In this document: positions 25,252 to 26,272 of the stretch, one piece after another
How positions within the stretch are numbered: the stretch's first letter is position 1
How the letters are laid out: every line of letters begins with the position of its first letter
DNA from: an uncultured Bacteroides sp.
GTDB lineage: Bacteria; Bacteroidota; Bacteroidia; Bacteroidales; Bacteroidaceae
DNA: 26,272 nucleotides
Reading direction: 5' to 3'
Assembly: GCF_958445495.1 (NCBI RefSeq)
Contig: NZ_CAUCSQ010000057.1
Coordinates: 1-26,272 of the forward strand
Notes under the pieces: generated by a model
What the model saw: the letters and a program-made list of their open reading frames with translations, nothing else
Told to the model about the DNA's origin: nothing
Database searches by the model: none
Program-made: the position numbers and the translations under genes

Positions 25252-25294
25252 AAAAGCCCTTCATTCCCACCTGTAAACCACAAGAATGAAGGGC
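25252..25294 (-). terminator. Intrinsic terminator after the thioesterase
   Basis: On the minus strand a perfect 11-base-pair stem (arms 25284-25294 and 25256-25266, GCCCTTCATTC with GAATGAAGGGC) closes a 17-base loop and is followed by TTTT (25252-25255). It lies about 45 bases after the thioesterase stop. In the 307-base gap 25034-25340 I see only this terminator and the susC promoter. Confidence 0.75.
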
Positions 25295-25340
25295 CCGTCC
25301 TGCAAAAGAAATTGAATACTCTTCCTGCTAGAAAAGATAG

Positions 25341-25721
25341 TTAAGGCCTAGACAATTTATCCATAAATCTCTCCCGGTCCACGATATAACGCACATGTAT
25401 TCCTTCACCGATTTTACCTTGCGAATCAGAAGCGACAACCGAGAACGTTAATTTCCGCCCTTCGATTTCAAGCAATGTGGCCGTCACGACAACCGTATCC
25501 CCCAAAGCGGTAGGTTTAACATGCGTAGTCTGAACCATCGCCCCCACAGTCGTGCAGCCTTCCGGCAGACAAGCCCCGACAGCAGACAAAGCCGCATTCT
25601 CCATAAACGCAACCATAACGGGAGTAGCCAATACGGGAAGCTCCCCCGACCCCGCCGCCACTGCCAGATGTTCCGGCCCGACAACTGTCTCTTTTACAAA
25701 TTGCAATCCTTTTTCCAACAT
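25341..25721 (-). CDS. Hot-dog thioesterase, fluoroacetyl-CoA thioesterase (FlK)-like
   Basis: This is a cytoplasmic single-domain hot-dog protein of 126 residues, resembling the FlK-like acyl-CoA thioesterase group. FlK uses Thr42, Glu50 and His76. Here T33 and E41 (LATPVMVAFMENAA) and H67 (TTHVKPTALGDTV) show exactly the same spacings, 8 and 26 residues. The central helix MVAFMENAALSAV and the following VGAMVQTTHV strand fit the fold. In Bacteroidetes such proteins are common and probably act on general acyl-CoA, not on fluoroacetate. The gene lies 62 bases downstream of the small CxxC gene on the same strand with no clear promoter between, so the two are probably co-transcribed; its terminator is at 25252-25294. 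Confidence 0.88.
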   Translation of the reverse strand: MLEKGLQFVKETVVGPEHLAVAAGSGELPVLATPVMVAFMENAALSAVGACLPEGCTTVGAMVQTTHVKPTALGDTVVVTATLLEIEGRKLTFSVVASDSQGKIGEGIHVRYIVDRERFMDKLSRP

Positions 25722-25783
25722 ATTCCTTTTATTTTATCCATTCTACATTTCATTCAACCGCCTCATACAAACATCCGGCACAA

Positions 25784-26125
25784 TCAATTCAAAGAAAGAT
25801 TTTGCAGCAAAGCCTCCTCGCCGACCCAATCAGCTTCACCGGGAGACTGCAGCAAGAGTAATTTTTTAAGCTCTTCCAGCTCAGCGGCACAAACACAAAA
25901 ATAAACGTTATCGGCAGGAAGGTGAAGAAAAATCTTCCGATTACACGTTATACGGCGGTTACGCTGCTCGTAATAGGCTCCGTCTATAGAAACTACATAA
26001 TTACGAAAACAGTCGAATGAAGCCTCGGACAAACGGAAGAACAAATTTCCAAATTCAAGTTGGTAGACTTTACAATGTTCGCAATAGGTGACTATCCCAT
26101 TACGGGTTCTACTTATAATTTCCAT
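25784..26125 (-). CDS. Small CxxC protein, DUF6686-like, function unknown
   Basis: This 113-residue cytoplasmic protein has no signal peptide or membrane segment. The N-terminus reads GIVTYCEHCKVYQLEFGNLFFRLSEASFDCF with a C15-C18 CxxC pair, and further cysteines occur at C39, C61, C77 and C79. This layout resembles a Bacteroidetes-restricted family I believe is DUF6686, with the conserved CxxC and FGN. A zinc knuckle or redox role is possible but not shown. The C-terminus is Leu- and Glu-rich (ELEELKKLLLLQSP). It is the first gene of a probable two-gene unit with the thioesterase and has a very good promoter at 26151-26182. Confidence 0.75.
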   Translation of the reverse strand: MEIISRTRNGIVTYCEHCKVYQLEFGNLFFRLSEASFDCFRNYVVSIDGAYYEQRNRRITCNRKIFLHLPADNVYFCVCAAELEELKKLLLLQSPGEADWVGEEALLQNLSLN

Positions 26126-26150
26126 TTTCTACGATGTTTTAGTGACGGAA

Positions 26151-26182
26151 CAAAAGTAGTGCTATCCCCATTTCCGGCCAAT
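26151..26182 (-). promoter_or_regulatory. Sigma-ABfr promoter of the CxxC protein-thioesterase unit
   Basis: On the minus strand ATTG (26179-26182) is followed by exactly 20 bases and TACTTTTG (26151-26158), a full match to TAnnTTTG. The expected start point is about 20 bases before the start codon at 26125. Confidence 0.75.
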
Positions 26183-26220
26183 ACCTACTAATATGGATTC
26201 TCCCGGCGCTTTCTCCTTAT

Positions 26221-26241
26221 TTAACGTGAGTTCGATGAATT
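26221..26241 (-). repeat. 21-base repeat, right copy
   Basis: This is the reverse complement of the repeat at 35-55 with one mismatch of 21. It lies about 40 bases upstream of the promoter at 26151-26182 and reads in the direction of that gene. Similarity does not extend beyond the 21 bases. Confidence 0.6.
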
Positions 26242-26272
26242 CAGAACAATGCAAGCTGTGTGTCAATCGTTC

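Noticed and set aside
35..26241. The 21-base inverted repeat as ends of one large mobile element
   Set aside because: No transposase, integrase, relaxase or target duplication lies between them, and the content is ordinary chromosomal metabolism and transport.
1..26272. CRISPR arrays, tRNA or rRNA genes
   Set aside because: No regularly spaced repeats and no tRNA- or rRNA-like stretches were seen on either strand by eye.

Overview
The window looks like chromosomal DNA from a gut-type Bacteroidales, most likely Bacteroides or a close relative. The signs are a SusC/SusD outer-membrane pair, many lipoprotein signal peptides, a GH20 lipoprotein with a PA14 tail, few Shine-Dalgarno sites, and several copies of the Bacteroidetes sigma-ABfr promoter (TTG, 20 bases, TAnnTTTG). 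I see no rRNA, tRNA, CRISPR array, insertion sequence, integrase or phage gene.

Layout, left to right. (1) 76-5725, plus strand: a complete tripartite RND efflux operon (periplasmic adaptor lipoprotein, HAE1-type inner-membrane pump, NodT/TolC-like outer-membrane lipoprotein) with short or overlapping junctions. (2) 6114-10545, minus strand: two overlapping half-size ABC transporters that probably form a heterodimer, followed by a SAM-dependent methyltransferase. One ABC protein has the FADPE D-loop that I associate with the YbtP/IrtA siderophore-type group. Upstream lies an unusual leader with a good promoter, a 30-codon small ORF, and an intrinsic terminator whose stem overlaps the end of that ORF. 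(3) 10933-13239, minus: a GH20 beta-hexosaminidase lipoprotein with its own terminator. (4) 13491-13724, plus: a small YecH-family putative metal-binding protein. (5) 13865-15463, minus: an AspT/YidE-type transporter. (6) 15572-25033, minus: a five-gene operon, SusC - SusD - Calx-beta-like lipoprotein - M16 zinc peptidase - ChaN/Tiki-like protein, with tight junctions, one clear promoter in front of susC and a terminator after the last gene. It has no glycan-degrading enzyme, so its cargo is more plausibly peptide, or peptide-bound haem or metal, than polysaccharide. (7) 25341-26125, minus: a hot-dog thioesterase with FlK-like catalytic spacing and a small CxxC protein, sharing one promoter and one terminator.

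The two most interesting items are the leader in front of the ABC operon, which could be a transcription attenuator or a small RNA or peptide gene, and the peptidase-coupled SusCD operon. A near-perfect 21-base inverted repeat also lies close to the two ends of the window. Function calls rest on motifs read by eye; no database search was possible.
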